Of a DNA stretch of 64,000 bases, positions 1 to 10,802 are shown in pieces. Position 1 is the first letter of the stretch, and each line of letters opens with the position of its first letter. Under the pieces are notes generated by a model that had not been told where the DNA came from, did no database searches, and saw only the letters and a list, made by a program, of their open reading frames with translations. Where the stretch lies: contig OY294068.1 of NCBI GenBank assembly GCA_958510875.1, forward strand, positions 175,677,411-175,741,410. Reading direction: 5' to 3'. The position numbers and the translations under genes are program-made. This DNA is from Endomychus coccineus. Lineage: Eukaryota > Arthropoda > Insecta > Coleoptera > Endomychidae.

Positions 1-299
1 ACATTATATAATAAATAAATCAGCAAAATTATTTTAACTTATTCCTTTTCTACACAAAATGTGTCTTATTAGATATATCCGTAAAAAGCAGTTAAGCTTG
101 CATCCTTCATGTTCATTACAAACTGTCAACTCACATCCTTTTTGCAAAAACACAAATTGATTAAATCTGTAGTAGAAAAAGGCTTGAGTAGTTTGTACAC
201 AAATATTGGTACAGACTGAAATTTAGTCTACATATTTCTTTACAGCTGATTGGATTAGTTTATGTAATCTTTGATATTTTAAAGGTATATATTATACAC

Positions 300-545
300 A
301 TATTAATAAGGATTCTTGACCCAGGTATGAATTATATATAAAATTCTCCGGAAATAGGTCACACTAACACTAATGTTTTATTTTCGTCTTTAAGTACCAT
401 CATCAGAAGACGTATAACTATATAAACGTGAATTCTTAAAACTAATTGTATCACCATAAGGCGTCCTTATCGCACTAATTTAAATTTAAAATGCCCAATT
501 CGCCGAAACGAACAGAAACACGAACAATCGAAATTATAACACATT
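300..545 (-). mobile_element. 3' terminal fragment of a Penelope-like element
   Basis: Read on the minus strand, this matches the last ~280 bases of the large Penelope-like element at 49.3-52.3 kb: the block with gtttcggcg-like sequence, the hammerhead region and the terminal stretch ending gggtcaagaatc-cttatta. Both copies stop at the same point, so that is probably the 3' end of the family. The copy is 5' truncated, as expected for target-primed insertion. Its hammerhead is damaged: the CTGATGA core and both stem I strands (GTCTT/AAGAC) survive at 384-413, but about 15 bases holding the stem II loop and the GAAA box are missing. Confidence 0.75.
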
Positions 546-855
546 AATGTTTTAAGTATATATCAAGAATCCGCTGCTACGCAATATTCTTATAAGCTCT
601 AGAAACATATAGAATCACGGTCTGTAATATGATTAAAGAGCTGAACTAAAAATATAACTTGAATAGTAGACTTCCGCGGATAGCTAATCTTGAAAAATCT
701 TGGCTTCCGGATGGATTCCGCGTCACAATAGCTCGACTTGAGCATTACAGGTGGCATCTTCAGGACAGGCTTGAGGCTTGAACTGAAACTGTTTCAGAGG
801 AAAATCCAGAAATATCCACTAGAGAAATTAGATAAAAATTACGAATAGTGTAACT
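546..855. other. No recognisable gene
   Basis: No coding frame or repeat match in this window was recognised between the Penelope-like fragment and the Jockey-like tail. Confidence 0.4.
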
Positions 856-1010
856 CTTCACCTTGTGAGGTCTTCCCTGTCGCTATAGCCTTCAAACCTT
901 CAAGAGAAATTCGAATGCTTATTTCAACATTCCACTGACAGCTCACACGATGTTCCTCGAACTTTATAGGTTTCCCTCTCGTGTAGTCTAAGTATGAAAG
1001 AAAAATACCA
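856..1010 (+). mobile_element. 3' end fragment of Jockey-like LINE
   Basis: The stretch with cattccactg, cgatgttcctcgaac and ccctctcgtgtagtc matches the 3' ends of the Jockey-like copies at 19.85-19.93 kb, 52.35-52.42 kb and, inverted, at 2.64 kb. It encodes only the last residues of the reverse transcriptase ORF and the start of the 3' UTR. Sequence upstream of about 850 does not match the family, so this is a short 5'-truncated or broken copy. Confidence 0.7.
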
Positions 1011-2639
1011 TCGGAGTCAACAGCAATAAGCTCGATTTAGTAGGTTACAATCCAGTTTCTGTAATAAAATTTGAAATGTTTGAAGCTATTCACCTGGCGT
1101 GGGTTTAAAAATTGGTTGAATCGAACGCGATTTTTTGTAAGTTTATTCGAAGCTATTGTGGAGTTTTTACAATGACAGGCTTCACTGATTTTCGATTTTA
1201 TTCGCAATTTTCTTAGGAGTCGAGTGGATGGGGTCAAATATTGAAATAAAAAAATATCCTATTGAACAGTACATTCAAAAAAGTCATTTCAAATATGAAC
1301 CTATTCGTTTGATCAACACCATCCAACGAATATCCGTTAAATTCTCCTATCTCTTAATGATAACAAAGATATGAATTATCACATGAAACTGTTACTGGAA
1401 ACGATTGCATATTTTATAGAAAAACCATTTCGAAGCAACCAATGACAATATGACAAATGCGTGAAATATCCTTCGGAAGCTTATACTTCTGATTAATGTG
1501 GTTCCAGAAGTTCTTTTACCATTATATCTAGCGTCAATTCAGTTCACCCATTATAATGGTGAACTTAATTCGCGGAACGATGGGCGACCGCTCATTTACA
1601 TTGTAAACTTCTGTTTCAATAGAGTATAATAGCGTACTCCTGTACGTTATATAAAGTTGGATACATATTATTCAAACTTCAACTTCCATTACAAACATTT
1701 AAAATTCTGTTCAATTTTCAGGAACTTTAGAGTATACGGAACGCTATATTAAAACACTCCCTGAAGAGAGATTATCCAGTTCGGCAGAGTTTAAAGTTTA
1801 CTAAACAGTATCTACAAGTTTTCCACATTCGAAGCAATGCTATTTTGGAAAAGATGACTCTATTCTCAGAATAATATCAATTCAAACCCTTTGACATCAG
1901 TATCGGATTCAGTGGTGTAGGGGACCTGGGCAGTGGAATGAGTGGAGGCCCTTCTCATCAATAAATAACTTCCGATAATTGTAAAAAATTTCCACTATTA
2001 TTTTGAGTAATTAAAAAAAATTTTTAATTATTTTCTGACGAGTGATGAGCAATACGAAAACAGGTGATAGACTAACTGAATTCAACTGTCGTTGTTAACT
2101 AAATAGATCTTACATAGAATAAAAATATCCTTTGTTTGAATATATTTAACCACTCATCACTTTCTGGAAATTGTTGCAACATTTTTGAATAAAAGGTTTG
2201 TGTGGAGGCAATTAATACGTGGTGGGCCCGGGGCTCTCGCCTCGATTGCATTTGGGCCTGTACCAATGCAAACTGAATATATATTGTTAAGGATTGGTTA
2301 AATTATATGCATGTCGATTCGGACAACATTATAAAAGAAGTTTATTTATCATCATTACATCCAAAAAAAAAACCAGAAGTCATCCATTATTATTTCTCAC
2401 TTGACAACGTATGTCAAGTTAAAAAACATTGAATCGTGATCGCCCTGATCTCATTCATTCACGCTCTTTTAACAATTGAGGCGTCAGGTAATCCCTTTCA
2501 TACAGCGTGTAGCGATGTATCTCACAATATATATAAATTTGAAGTAATTGTAGGGCGATATTGAGGTTTTTCATCCTCTAAGGTAAGGTTCTCAAAAAAA
2601 TTAAAAACGATTTTACACTCACTTTTATATACTTTTTTT
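1011..2639. other. Intergenic, no gene seen
   Basis: Short frames only, none resembling a known protein. A GC-richer block at about 1906-2280 begins CAGTGGTG and holds gggcccggggctctcg. It could be a worn non-autonomous DNA element, but no matching far end or target duplication was found. Confidence 0.4.
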
Positions 2640-3235
2640 ATATACTTTAACTACACGATAGGGAAACCTATAATGTTCGAAGAACATCGTGTGAGCCAGC
2701 GGTGGAACAAAGGGAGAGGAGATAAGCATTCGTATTCTTCTTGAAGGTTTGGAGGTAGTAGTCATAGGAAAAGACCTCATTAGATAAAGAGTTTCAGAAC
2801 TTCGCCGTCCGATAAAAAAATGAAGTCAGATATAAAAAGTTCGGCAGGTGAAGTGACAGTGGAAGGGTGATTAGTTTGAGCTCGTCTAGTCCGCCTATCT
2901 GGTATCTCTCGTGGTGGAACAACAGATGAGAGTTCTGATGAACAGCGACGATGGAAATATTCATAGAAAAGGGAGATATCTCCCAACTTCCTACGATGTT
3001 CTAGACAAGTCAATAAACTCGTAATGGTGATTCTTCTGGATAGAATATATGAGCATCAGGGTATGTTTGTGAGCCAAACTCCAAACATATCAACAGTACT
3101 CCAGGACAGGTGAAATCTTTGCTTTGTAGATTATGAGGAGCTGCTGCGATGTAAAGTAGTTCTTGGTACGGAATAGAAGACCAAGTTTTTGTGGAGCGGT
3201 TTCCGCAATGGACCTCACATGATAGTCCCATGGAA
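2640..3235 (-). mobile_element. Jockey-like LINE, reverse transcriptase C-terminus
   Basis: On the minus strand a frame at 3013-2780 carries the conserved tail of the Jockey-like ORF2 (LEHRRKLGDISLFYEYFH, then CSSELSSVVPP). This is the region after the RT domain that insect Jockey-type elements share. Upstream (3231-3013) the thumb-like segment is present in shifted frames. The copy ends at its 3' side in the same UTR as the fragment at 856-1010. Several frameshifts show it is dead. The mariner-like relic begins directly at its upstream edge. Confidence 0.8.
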
Positions 3236-3264
3236 AGGTAAGCATGACAACACCATTCAATTCA

Positions 3265-3343
3265 ATGAAAAAAAATTAAATCTGCGTGTTTAAATCAAAT
3301 GTTCAAATTGTCCTCCATTGACTTCCATACAATAATACATTCT
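3265..3343 (+). repeat. Left inverted-repeat arm of mariner relic A
   Basis: 79 bases that are the reverse complement of 4141-4219 with about two or three differences. Confidence 0.9.
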
Positions 3344-3447
3344 CTCAAACTAGTAAATAAAAAAACAGCAAAACATTTCCTTATGTTGCCTTCATTTTTT
3401 GTTCTTAGAAGGTGTTTATCTGGTTTTAACGTTTCTTCGATCATTTC

Positions 3448-4334
3448 ATGATTTTAATCAATCTGTTGAGTTACTACTTTGCTGATTTGTTTAAAGTTTC
3501 AAAAAATATGGTGTACATATTGCAAGAACGTGTTGAGCTAGTTAGCCTTTATTACCAAAATCAAAATTATGCCCGAGCGGCTGCAGGGATATTTAACGAA
3601 AACCATCCTGAACGTGGCGTTCGACATAAGTACGTAATGGAATTGATTCCAAAATTTGTGGAGACGGGTTCAGTGATGGATGAAAACAGGGCACCCATTG
3701 GAATTGTTAATGATGAAGGAGCAGCTGTGGCGGTATTGGGACATGTCCAACTTATGCCAAACACGCAATCTGTACGACAACTTTCTGCAGCTTCCGGTAT
3801 TAGCCAATCTAACGTTTTCAGAATTTTACATAAACACAAGTTCCATCCGTACAAAATTATATTAATTCAGGAATTAAATGATGATGATTGGGATCGAAGG
3901 CAAGAGTTTCGCGAATGCACAACTTTTGCTTTCCTGACGAAAGAGAGAAGAGGTCCTATGGAGTGGCCTGCCCGATCTCCTGACCTGAACCCTCTGGACT
4001 TCTTCTTGTGAGGACATCTTAAGTCCAAGATTTTTGTGACTCAGCCTGAAAATTTAGACGAACTACGCCAACGAGTTGTAAATGAGTGTCGTCAAATAAC
4101 TCCAATTATGCTGAACCATGTTAGAGACGGTTTTCAGTTAAGAATGTATTATTGTATGGAAGTCAATGGAGGACAATTTGAACATTTGATTCGAACACGC
4201 AGATTTAATTTTTTTCATTGTGAGCATGACAACACAATTCAATTTTTTTACGAATGTGATTTTTCGAAGATTGTTCAAGTTTGTAAAAAAGGCTTAATAA
4301 AAATGAGCTTTTACATTGTACAAATAACCGAAAT
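3448..4334 (+). pseudogene. Mariner-like transposase, internally deleted
   Basis: An ATG-started frame (3448-4011; family-like start MVYILQERVELVSLYYQ at 3508) encodes the N-terminal helix-turn-helix typical of insect mariner-like proteins annotated with DUF4817. A second helix-turn-helix follows (QSVRQLSAASGISQSNVFR). The frame then jumps from KIILIQELNDDD to the catalytic C-terminus (WPARSPDLNPLDFFL), so about 100 residues with the first two catalytic Asp residues are gone and only the third (SPDLNPLD) remains. A TGA replaces the Trp expected in FFLWGHLKSK. The frame continues from 4012 (GHLKSKIF... to GGQFEHLI) inside the right inverted repeat. It cannot be an active transposase. Confidence 0.85.
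4141..4219 (-). repeat. Right inverted-repeat arm of mariner relic A
   Basis: Pairs with 3265-3343 and also codes for the last residues of the transposase remnant. Confidence 0.9.
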
Positions 4335-4362
4335 ATTCAAGGTGATGGAACATCCTGTATAA

Positions 4363-5573
4363 GCCATGTAGTATCTCTCAATATTACAATCTCAAGCTGG
4401 AGCAAATTGAAGAAACAGGGTCGATATACCGTGGTTGCACAATTGCAAATGCAATGCCTGGAGTTCAATCAACCAACTGGAACTGAAGCATGTGCAATCT
4501 GTAAAAATTTTTCCTGTCGATCGCATCTGGAACTATAACCGCTTCGACCGCAAATAGGATTACCCTCGTTGGCACAATTTTCTGCGTACATGCATTTCGG
4601 ACAAAAAAAAATTTGCCGTTGACGTATGCGGAAGGAATCAATGCCTTGCTCATCATTCATCACGCCTCCATTATTCAGTAGAATTGTTTATACCAACCAA
4701 AATTGCATTAATGAAATTTGAAAATCAACGTATCTCAATCTTTTCATAAATGGTAGTAGGATATCGCTCCATGTCTGTACCAATTTAGGGAGAAAATCTG
4801 TACTTGGAGGGAGTTCTGAGTTCTTCCATTTCCCTTCGTTTAATTTTTTTCTGCAAATTGCCTACGGTGACCTTAACATACTGCGGTAAAATGTAAATTT
4901 ACAAACTTCACATAGAACACTAAAGGCAACAACTTCGTGTTTGGTCCCAAGAGGGTCGTTATTGAAATTAAATTACAAATTAAAATCTACCTGCTTTATG
5001 TAACCTTTAACAAGATGTCATATTTGTGAATGTGTTTTTAATTATAAAATGATGAATTAACTCAGAAAGAAATTAATTTTCAGAACATGTATATCGGGTA
5101 ATCGGTGTCATTTCAGAGATCCGATTATTTAATCCGACTCAAATTGAAATTTTTAAAGTTCGTTTTATTCTTGCTTTGTCAACTAATTTCGCCTTCAACA
5201 ATTCAATTACCAGCATATAACACGCAAATTGGATTGGAGTTCTAAATAGTTGGATAGGCTCTGAAATGTTTGCTCAGTAAGGATAATTAAATCTCATACA
5301 TAACTGGATACGCAAATCAAATTGGAGGAACAACAAACTTCTGGTTACAGGAATGTGTTATTCACATCAATCGGCAGTCGAAACGGATTCGTTTGAAGAT
5401 GGATTGATATTATTAGACGAATATCTCTTGAACTGAATTTCAGATTCCAATACACTTATCACCTGCTTTTACTTGTGGCATCATTTGGTTCATTTATGTA
5501 TGATACACAAATATTCTGTTAATTCACCTCCTCTCTGGAATACATTCATCAGCGAGAGAATCATCAGTGGATA
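4363..5573. other. Intergenic, one doubtful cysteine-rich frame
   Basis: No repeat match was recognised apart from 17 bases at the left edge (atcctgtataagccatg) that recur at about 47.1 kb. The only coding-like item is the minus-strand frame at 4470-4663, listed separately. Confidence 0.4.
4470..4663 (-). other. Possible small cysteine-rich peptide exon
   Basis: A minus-strand frame reads CPKCMYAENCANEGNPICG, then RSGYSSRCDRQEKFL, then a stop. The spacing of NPICG, tyrosine and the next Cys loosely recalls Kazal-type inhibitor domains (P-V-C-G ... T-Y ... C). A pyrimidine-rich stretch ending cgcag lies upstream of the ENCANEG part and could be a splice acceptor. No signal peptide or second exon was found, and six-cysteine Kazal spacing is not satisfied. 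It may be chance or a broken exon. Confidence 0.15.
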
Positions 5574-5575
5574 TA

Positions 5576-6847
5576 CAGGGTGTTTCAGAAAGACTTTCCG
5601 TGAATGCAGGGGACGGTAGATTTTTCATATGAACTATGGTCCTTTCGTTCCGTTGAATTTAATTTTTTTTAAACGAAATTGTTGTTGCTCCTCTTCAGTT
5701 ACAGATATTTTGTTGAAATCTGGTACCCAGGAGTTTCAGAGGACGCCAAAGAAGATAGTTTAGTTAGTTTCAGATTATACTGTGGAGGGCGCTGAGTACG
5801 CGACTTTTCGGCGTTTCTTTTAGCCTTAACTTTTTTGAGAATAATTGTGTTGTTTCCTTTGCCCATTTTTCTGGTTAACAATTTTATTTCAAACAAATAA
5901 CGTACACTTCTTGAGGTTCTCAAAATCTCACCGTTTTCGAGAAAAACGGGTTTAAATGAACATAACATAATAAACATGAAAAAAGATATCGATCTGCGGC
6001 TTTTCGTTTTTTTTTTGCAAATTTAATCTAATTTCCGATTATCATGTCATAGCTATACCGTATGATTTAAGTTTTTGAAATAAAATCAATAAAAATGTTA
6101 TCATTACAAATTACGCCCTCTAGCAATTTTATTGGAAACTATCGTGTACCAATAGGTACGACAATTAAAATTACGTACCTTCTTATTTATACAAATTGAA
6201 GTTCACTAAAATCTGAAGAGTCGTTTAGAAACTATATCGATTCAAATTATTACACTTTCAATGGCTTCCTCCACTCTTATCAAAGTCGGTATGCCAATGA
6301 TCTTTGAACCAAAATAATGTAAAATTGTCTAACCTTCCTAATGATGTTAACAAAAATATACTCAATGCGAGAATTTCCGGAGGATCGCGTTTAAATGAAC
6401 ATAACAAAAACTCATTAACAAATTCACTTACTACCGAAATCGCGTATGTTCATTTAAACGTGTTTTTCTCGAAAACGGTGAGATTTTGAGAACCTCAACA
6501 ATAGTTCATTATTGATTTGAAATGAAATTGTAAACCAGAAAAATGTGCAAAGAGAACAAAACAGGCTAAAAGAAACGCCGAAAAGTCGCACCTAGCGGCC
6601 TGTACCACATAATCTAAAACTAACTAAACCATCTTATTCGGCGTCTTCTGAAACCCCCGAAGAATTTCAACGAAATATCTGTAACTGCACAGGAGCTACA
6701 GTAAAATTTCGTTTAAAAAAAATTTAATTCAACGCCTTGTATCTCCGAAACGAAAGAAGATGGACCATAGCTTATATGAAAAATCTGATTATTTTTGTAA
6801 AATCTACCGTCCTCTGCATTCACGGGAGGTCCTTCTGAAACAAACTG
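5576..6847. mobile_element. Foldback element with ~395-bp inverted repeats and TA ends
   Basis: Arms 5576-5967 and 6444-6847 are inverted copies of each other. Each starts at a TA (5574-5575 and 6848-6849), and the left end reads cagggtgtttcag, a terminus common in insect mariner-like MITEs. The arms include matching blocks such as cggcgtttctttta and ccgttttcgagaaaaac. The ~475-bp centre contains a third partial copy of the inner arm (gcgtttaaatgaacataac at about 6387). No transposase is present, so the element is non-autonomous. Short frames across the arms look meaningless. Confidence 0.85.
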
Positions 6848-6859
6848 TATATTTGAAAA

Positions 6860-8340
6860 CACACGCCAATCAACGATATGAATAAATCAGTATGATACAG
6901 TTTAGAAGCCGCGATTACCGAAATAGAAGTTGCTTTGACGAATGTACCTGATTCAAATAATACTAAAACACTGAATGAGAATGAACTGACTGGTCCTCTG
7001 TGAAATCTATCAGACATGAAATAAAAAGCAACAATTTAGGGCTTACGGAAGCCGATAAATCTGATGCAACCGTCTTGCTAGATAAAATATATTATGATGA
7101 TGAATACATTTGTTTTATCAGATTTGGCTCAAATCAAAAAGATCCTACAAACTAATTCCAGTTGAAAACAATTTGTAGAAAATAACTCAGATTTATCTAA
7201 TCGTAAATTTGAAAAGAGTAGATTGATTAACTGTAATTCATCTTTTACACTTTACGGCCTAATACAAAATGCTCATATCTGTCCTATAGTATCCTATGTT
7301 AATAGCCCTACACATAATCTAGCGGTGAAATTAAATTCAATTTTCAAATATATAAGTAACTTCAAGGTTAACTTTGCAGTAAAAAACTAATTGGAACTTT
7401 CAAAGCGAATAAATAGATTACCTAAAAATGGAATTTTCGTATCTTTCGATGTTTCAAATGTGTTTTCAAATGTTCCTCAATGAATGTAAAATTTTGACAT
7501 CAAAAATTCTAGAAAAGTCACATGCAAATCCCGTATCAAATTTTTAAATGGAACAAGCTTTTTTTTTTTTGATCTTTGCCTCAGCCAAAATAATGGATTA
7601 TCTATGGGATCCTCATTAGGTCTTCTTTTGCCAGAAAGATGACAAAATAAATCCCCTAGACCTAACCCTCACGCACGATAATAATATCATTAGTTTCAAA
7701 ATTTATAGAAAACCTACATTCACAGATACAACTATGGCCAATTCATGTTTTAGTGTAATCACAAATTAGCAGCATACAACATAGAACCTTTTCCCTTCCT
7801 CTTTCTCCTGAAAACCTGAATCAAGAATTAAATATAATCAAGGTAATAGCCATTCACAATGGTTTTCAACCTCAAATTATATCCAAATTAATTGAGAAAA
7901 AAAAACAGAAATTAACCTGCTCAAATATCTATCCTTTTACAAAAAGTTCTGATTCTCCATCAAAATACGTTTCCCTTACCTATTTTGGTATAGTGAGTGA
8001 AAGAATTGCAGACATTTTATAGAAACATGATCTCAAAGTTACCTTCGAACCTCAAAATGAAACAAATACGTTTATTAGACCTGGTGTATATAAATTAACC
8101 TGTTCAGAGTGTGATAGCTTTTACATCAGCAGCTCTAGTCGTAATATAGGAATTAGATATGAGGAACATTTTCGATCTTTTAGACTTGATAAAACAGATC
8201 CATCTTTCTTTAACCATGTTTCAGAAGCAGGGCATACTTTTCCAAAATCAGAGTAGAGGTTTTAAATTAAATACACTAGAATCAATAGAACTCTTCAAAG
8301 GTGTTAATAAAGTTTGAAACGATCAATTGTATGTGTACTA
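6860..8340 (+). pseudogene. Penelope-like element relic (RT plus GIY-YIG)
   Basis: Shifting frames give, in order: a PLE N-terminal region (LTEADKSDATVLLDK near 7049); RT motifs (PIVSYVNSPTHNL near 7285, SFDVSNVFSNVP near 7445, NGLSMGSSLG near 7590); a deletion removing the YVDD catalytic motif; a thumb-like segment (HDNNIISFKIYRKPTFTDTT near 7675); and a GIY-YIG endonuclease (GVYKLTCSECDSFYI near 8085, then R..EEH and H..EAGHTF). In this family the GIY-YIG domain nicks target DNA and the RT copies the element. Numerous stops and frameshifts mean it is long dead. Confidence 0.85.
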
Positions 8341-8582
8341 CAGCATTCTGTTTGATGTCTTGATAACTTAAAATTTGCCCTGATTCTCTTGTGCCTTCCT
8401 GGAGTTCCTGGTGTACCTCCGCATTGAAATTTCTTAATCACAATATTGACTCTAGCTCTTCATCCAATTTCAATTATAGTTTTGTAGCAATATATTTCCC
8501 CAACCCGGAACACCATAAATAGCCAAGATTGTTCATATTTTCATACGTTTGTATCATTCACGATCTGCTTATATAATATATG

Positions 8583-8670
8583 TGATAAAAGCAAAGTAGA
8601 AGTGTTTTATTTTATTATATTAATATGATAAATTATAACAAAGTAAAGGCTTCCACCATTGAATTTTTCA
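8583..8670 (+). repeat. Dispersed ~80-bp repeat, copy 1
   Basis: The stretch from gtgataaaagcaaagtagaa to ggcttccaccattgaa recurs at 62551-62650 (same strand) and 63470-63545 (opposite strand). It lies just downstream of a PLE relic here and just downstream of a hammerhead-like sequence at 62.5 kb, so it is probably the 3' end of a PLE family. Confidence 0.6.
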
Positions 8671-9330
8671 GTATAATACACATTATTTTTTATTATACCT
8701 GCATCATATTCATCACATCAGATGTGACACTAGTGTCGGCTCCTCTGATATCGGCCGCATTCTTATTCATTATGAGAAAACGCGGCAAATTTGAAAGCGT
8801 TTTGATTTTCTAGGTCAAATCTCGTGATTTCTGTTGTGATAGAAAGTGTTATGTTATTTGATGGAGATATAATACAAAATTATTTACTGATTGAATATAA
8901 TTCTAGAGGGATCTTTGAAATAATATATCCATATTTTAGCAGGCCAACCTCATTACGAATTCAGAAATATGGAAAGTTTACGATTCTTGTCAACAATTGT
9001 CTTGAAATAGCGGTAAATGAATTTCGTTACATAAGAAATTCTCATCCTATGAACAATCTTATTGAATAAAGGAAAGTTACCATAGAGACGCTTAAAACCT
9101 CCTAAACTTTTGGAATAGAATGAACTTTTACACTTTCTGTAGATATCCTTCAAGAGGGAACAATAAATATTCATTTCTTTCTTGACAATGAATTCACTCT
9201 GGAGTTAACACGAAAGAGAGATAACTACAAAATCCCTGATGGTATGCAGAAACCTTGCGAGAAAAAATCGGGGATGTAACCCTAACGCCCTGCGGTGTAT
9301 GTACACAGCAATTAATAGTGAGACCAATCA
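8671..9330. other. No recognisable gene
   Basis: Contains short frames (8824-9069 and overlapping minus frames) without recognisable domains. Confidence 0.35.
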
Positions 9331-9334
9331 TCGT

Positions 9335-10540
9335 ATGGGCCAGTGGTCTGGGTTAGCAGAACTACCCGGACTAGTTCAAGTATAAATCTATCGAAGATCC
9401 AAAGACTAGCCTATGTATGCATAAGAGGTGCTATGAGAATATGCACAACAGCTGCTATAGAAGTAATCCTAAGCCTCACACCCCTCCATATAGTTGTGGA
9501 CAATATGGCGATAAGAACAACCTATAGAATGACTGAAGAGGGAATGACCTAGCGTAAATATGGACCCCTTTATGTAAATCAGCAAACCTGGGACATGTCC
9601 CAAGATAAGATGGGAAAAAGGTATAGCTTTGCAAGAGAACTTGGAACAAAACTTAGTCGCAAAAGTGAATGTGACGAAAACATCATCCCTAGAGTCAGTA
9701 GAAAGGCTGTCAAATGATATACCGACGGCTCCAAAACAACTGAAGGAACTATAGTTTAGGAGTGTATGGACTCGAAACCAAATACTCTGGAATCTTAGGC
9801 AAATCCTCGAGTTTTTTCGAAGCGGAGATACACGCTATAAGGAAATGTGTCCAGTTCAATATAGAAAGAAATCTTCGCAGATAGGAAATAGTCATAATGT
9901 CGGATAGCAGCCATCAAGGCGCTGAGCTCCTATGTAATCAGCTTCAAGATAGTCTGGGAATGCTTAGAAAAACTAAGGCAAGAACAATGCAGTAACTCTT
10001 CAATGGGCCGAAACATCATTCGTGAACCTGAACCCTTCTGAATGATGAGCACTAGCACAATACTGGAATAACTTAAAAAAGAAGTAGACAACAAAAGATC
10101 CCACCAATGGATAGGTTTGCAAGGACTGAGGTAAGCAAAGATACTTCTGGGAAAGTACAACCAAAAGCGATGACTGCATCAACCTGAGTAAAAATAAACT
10201 AACGGGAATGCTGACAAAGCACAGGGCACCTTGAGAGGCTCGGTAGTAGAAGAACAGTGCAGGTTTTGTGAAAAGAAGGACGAAACTTCCATCCACATTC
10301 TCTCAAAATGCACTACCTTCCAAAACCCAAAAGCACGATACCTTGAAATCACAGCTATAACCGCTGAGTATCCTGAAGGGCCCAAATTAACAATAATAAT
10401 ATTTCCACGTACACAAAGTATACAAAGATGAAAATTGTTCTCATCCCTAAATAGCCTTAATTAAAACTATTTTGGGACACTTTGACCTTGAAACCATATA
10501 TTGTGAACCTTGAAGATATATAGGTCAATAATGTCCAATG
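9335..10540 (+). pseudogene. I/R1-like LINE relic: RT end, RNase H and zinc motif
   Basis: The frames show the post-RT segment of I/R1-type LINEs (SKIQRLAYVCIRGAMRICTT, then LSLTPLHIVVDNMAIRT near 9390-9510). Next is a ribonuclease H domain with YTDGSKTTEG near 9720, then FFEAEIHAIRKC near 9815 (the conserved Glu), then SDS near 9900. A terminal CCHC-like motif follows (CRFCEKKDETSIHILSKC, 10258-10311). RNase H removes the RNA template during copying. At least four frame changes occur. The 3' side ends in gtccaatgtccaatgtcaataaa, after which a different LINE starts, so the second element probably inserted at or near this 3' end. Confidence 0.75.
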
Positions 10541-10802
10541 TCCAATGTCAATAAATCCGAGAATAAAATTAAAACGGGTTGGCATATTATTAAACAAGAA
10601 CGTAATATGACAAAAAGTACAAAAACTGATCTTTCACCGAATAGATTGAATTTTTTTTCTCATCTATCGCTGACAAACTATAAGGCAGCTCCCTACCTCA
10701 AATAAAAATGATAAGAATCTCTTAAGTGAGGTAAACGTTGTTCCGAACTCCTTTTATCTCACTCCTGTAACTCCGGGTGAAGTCTATGAAGTTATTGCTA
10801 AA

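Larger units (their letters stand above)
3239..4362 (+). mobile_element. Mariner-like DNA transposon relic A
   Basis: This is an internally deleted mariner/Tc1-like element. It has a 79-bp near-perfect inverted repeat pair (3265-3343 and 4141-4219); the right arm overlaps the 3' end of the transposase coding region. The far right ends in catcctgtata, a TA-type mariner end. The left end abuts a Jockey-like fragment near taagcatgac. The right arm's agcatgacaacac appears on the left in the opposite sense, so a small inversion sits at the left terminus. The outermost left boundary is therefore uncertain. Confidence 0.75.

Noticed and set aside
5699..5977. 92-codon minus-strand frame
   Set aside because: Lies wholly in an inverted-repeat arm with no domain; the matching right arm does not keep it open.
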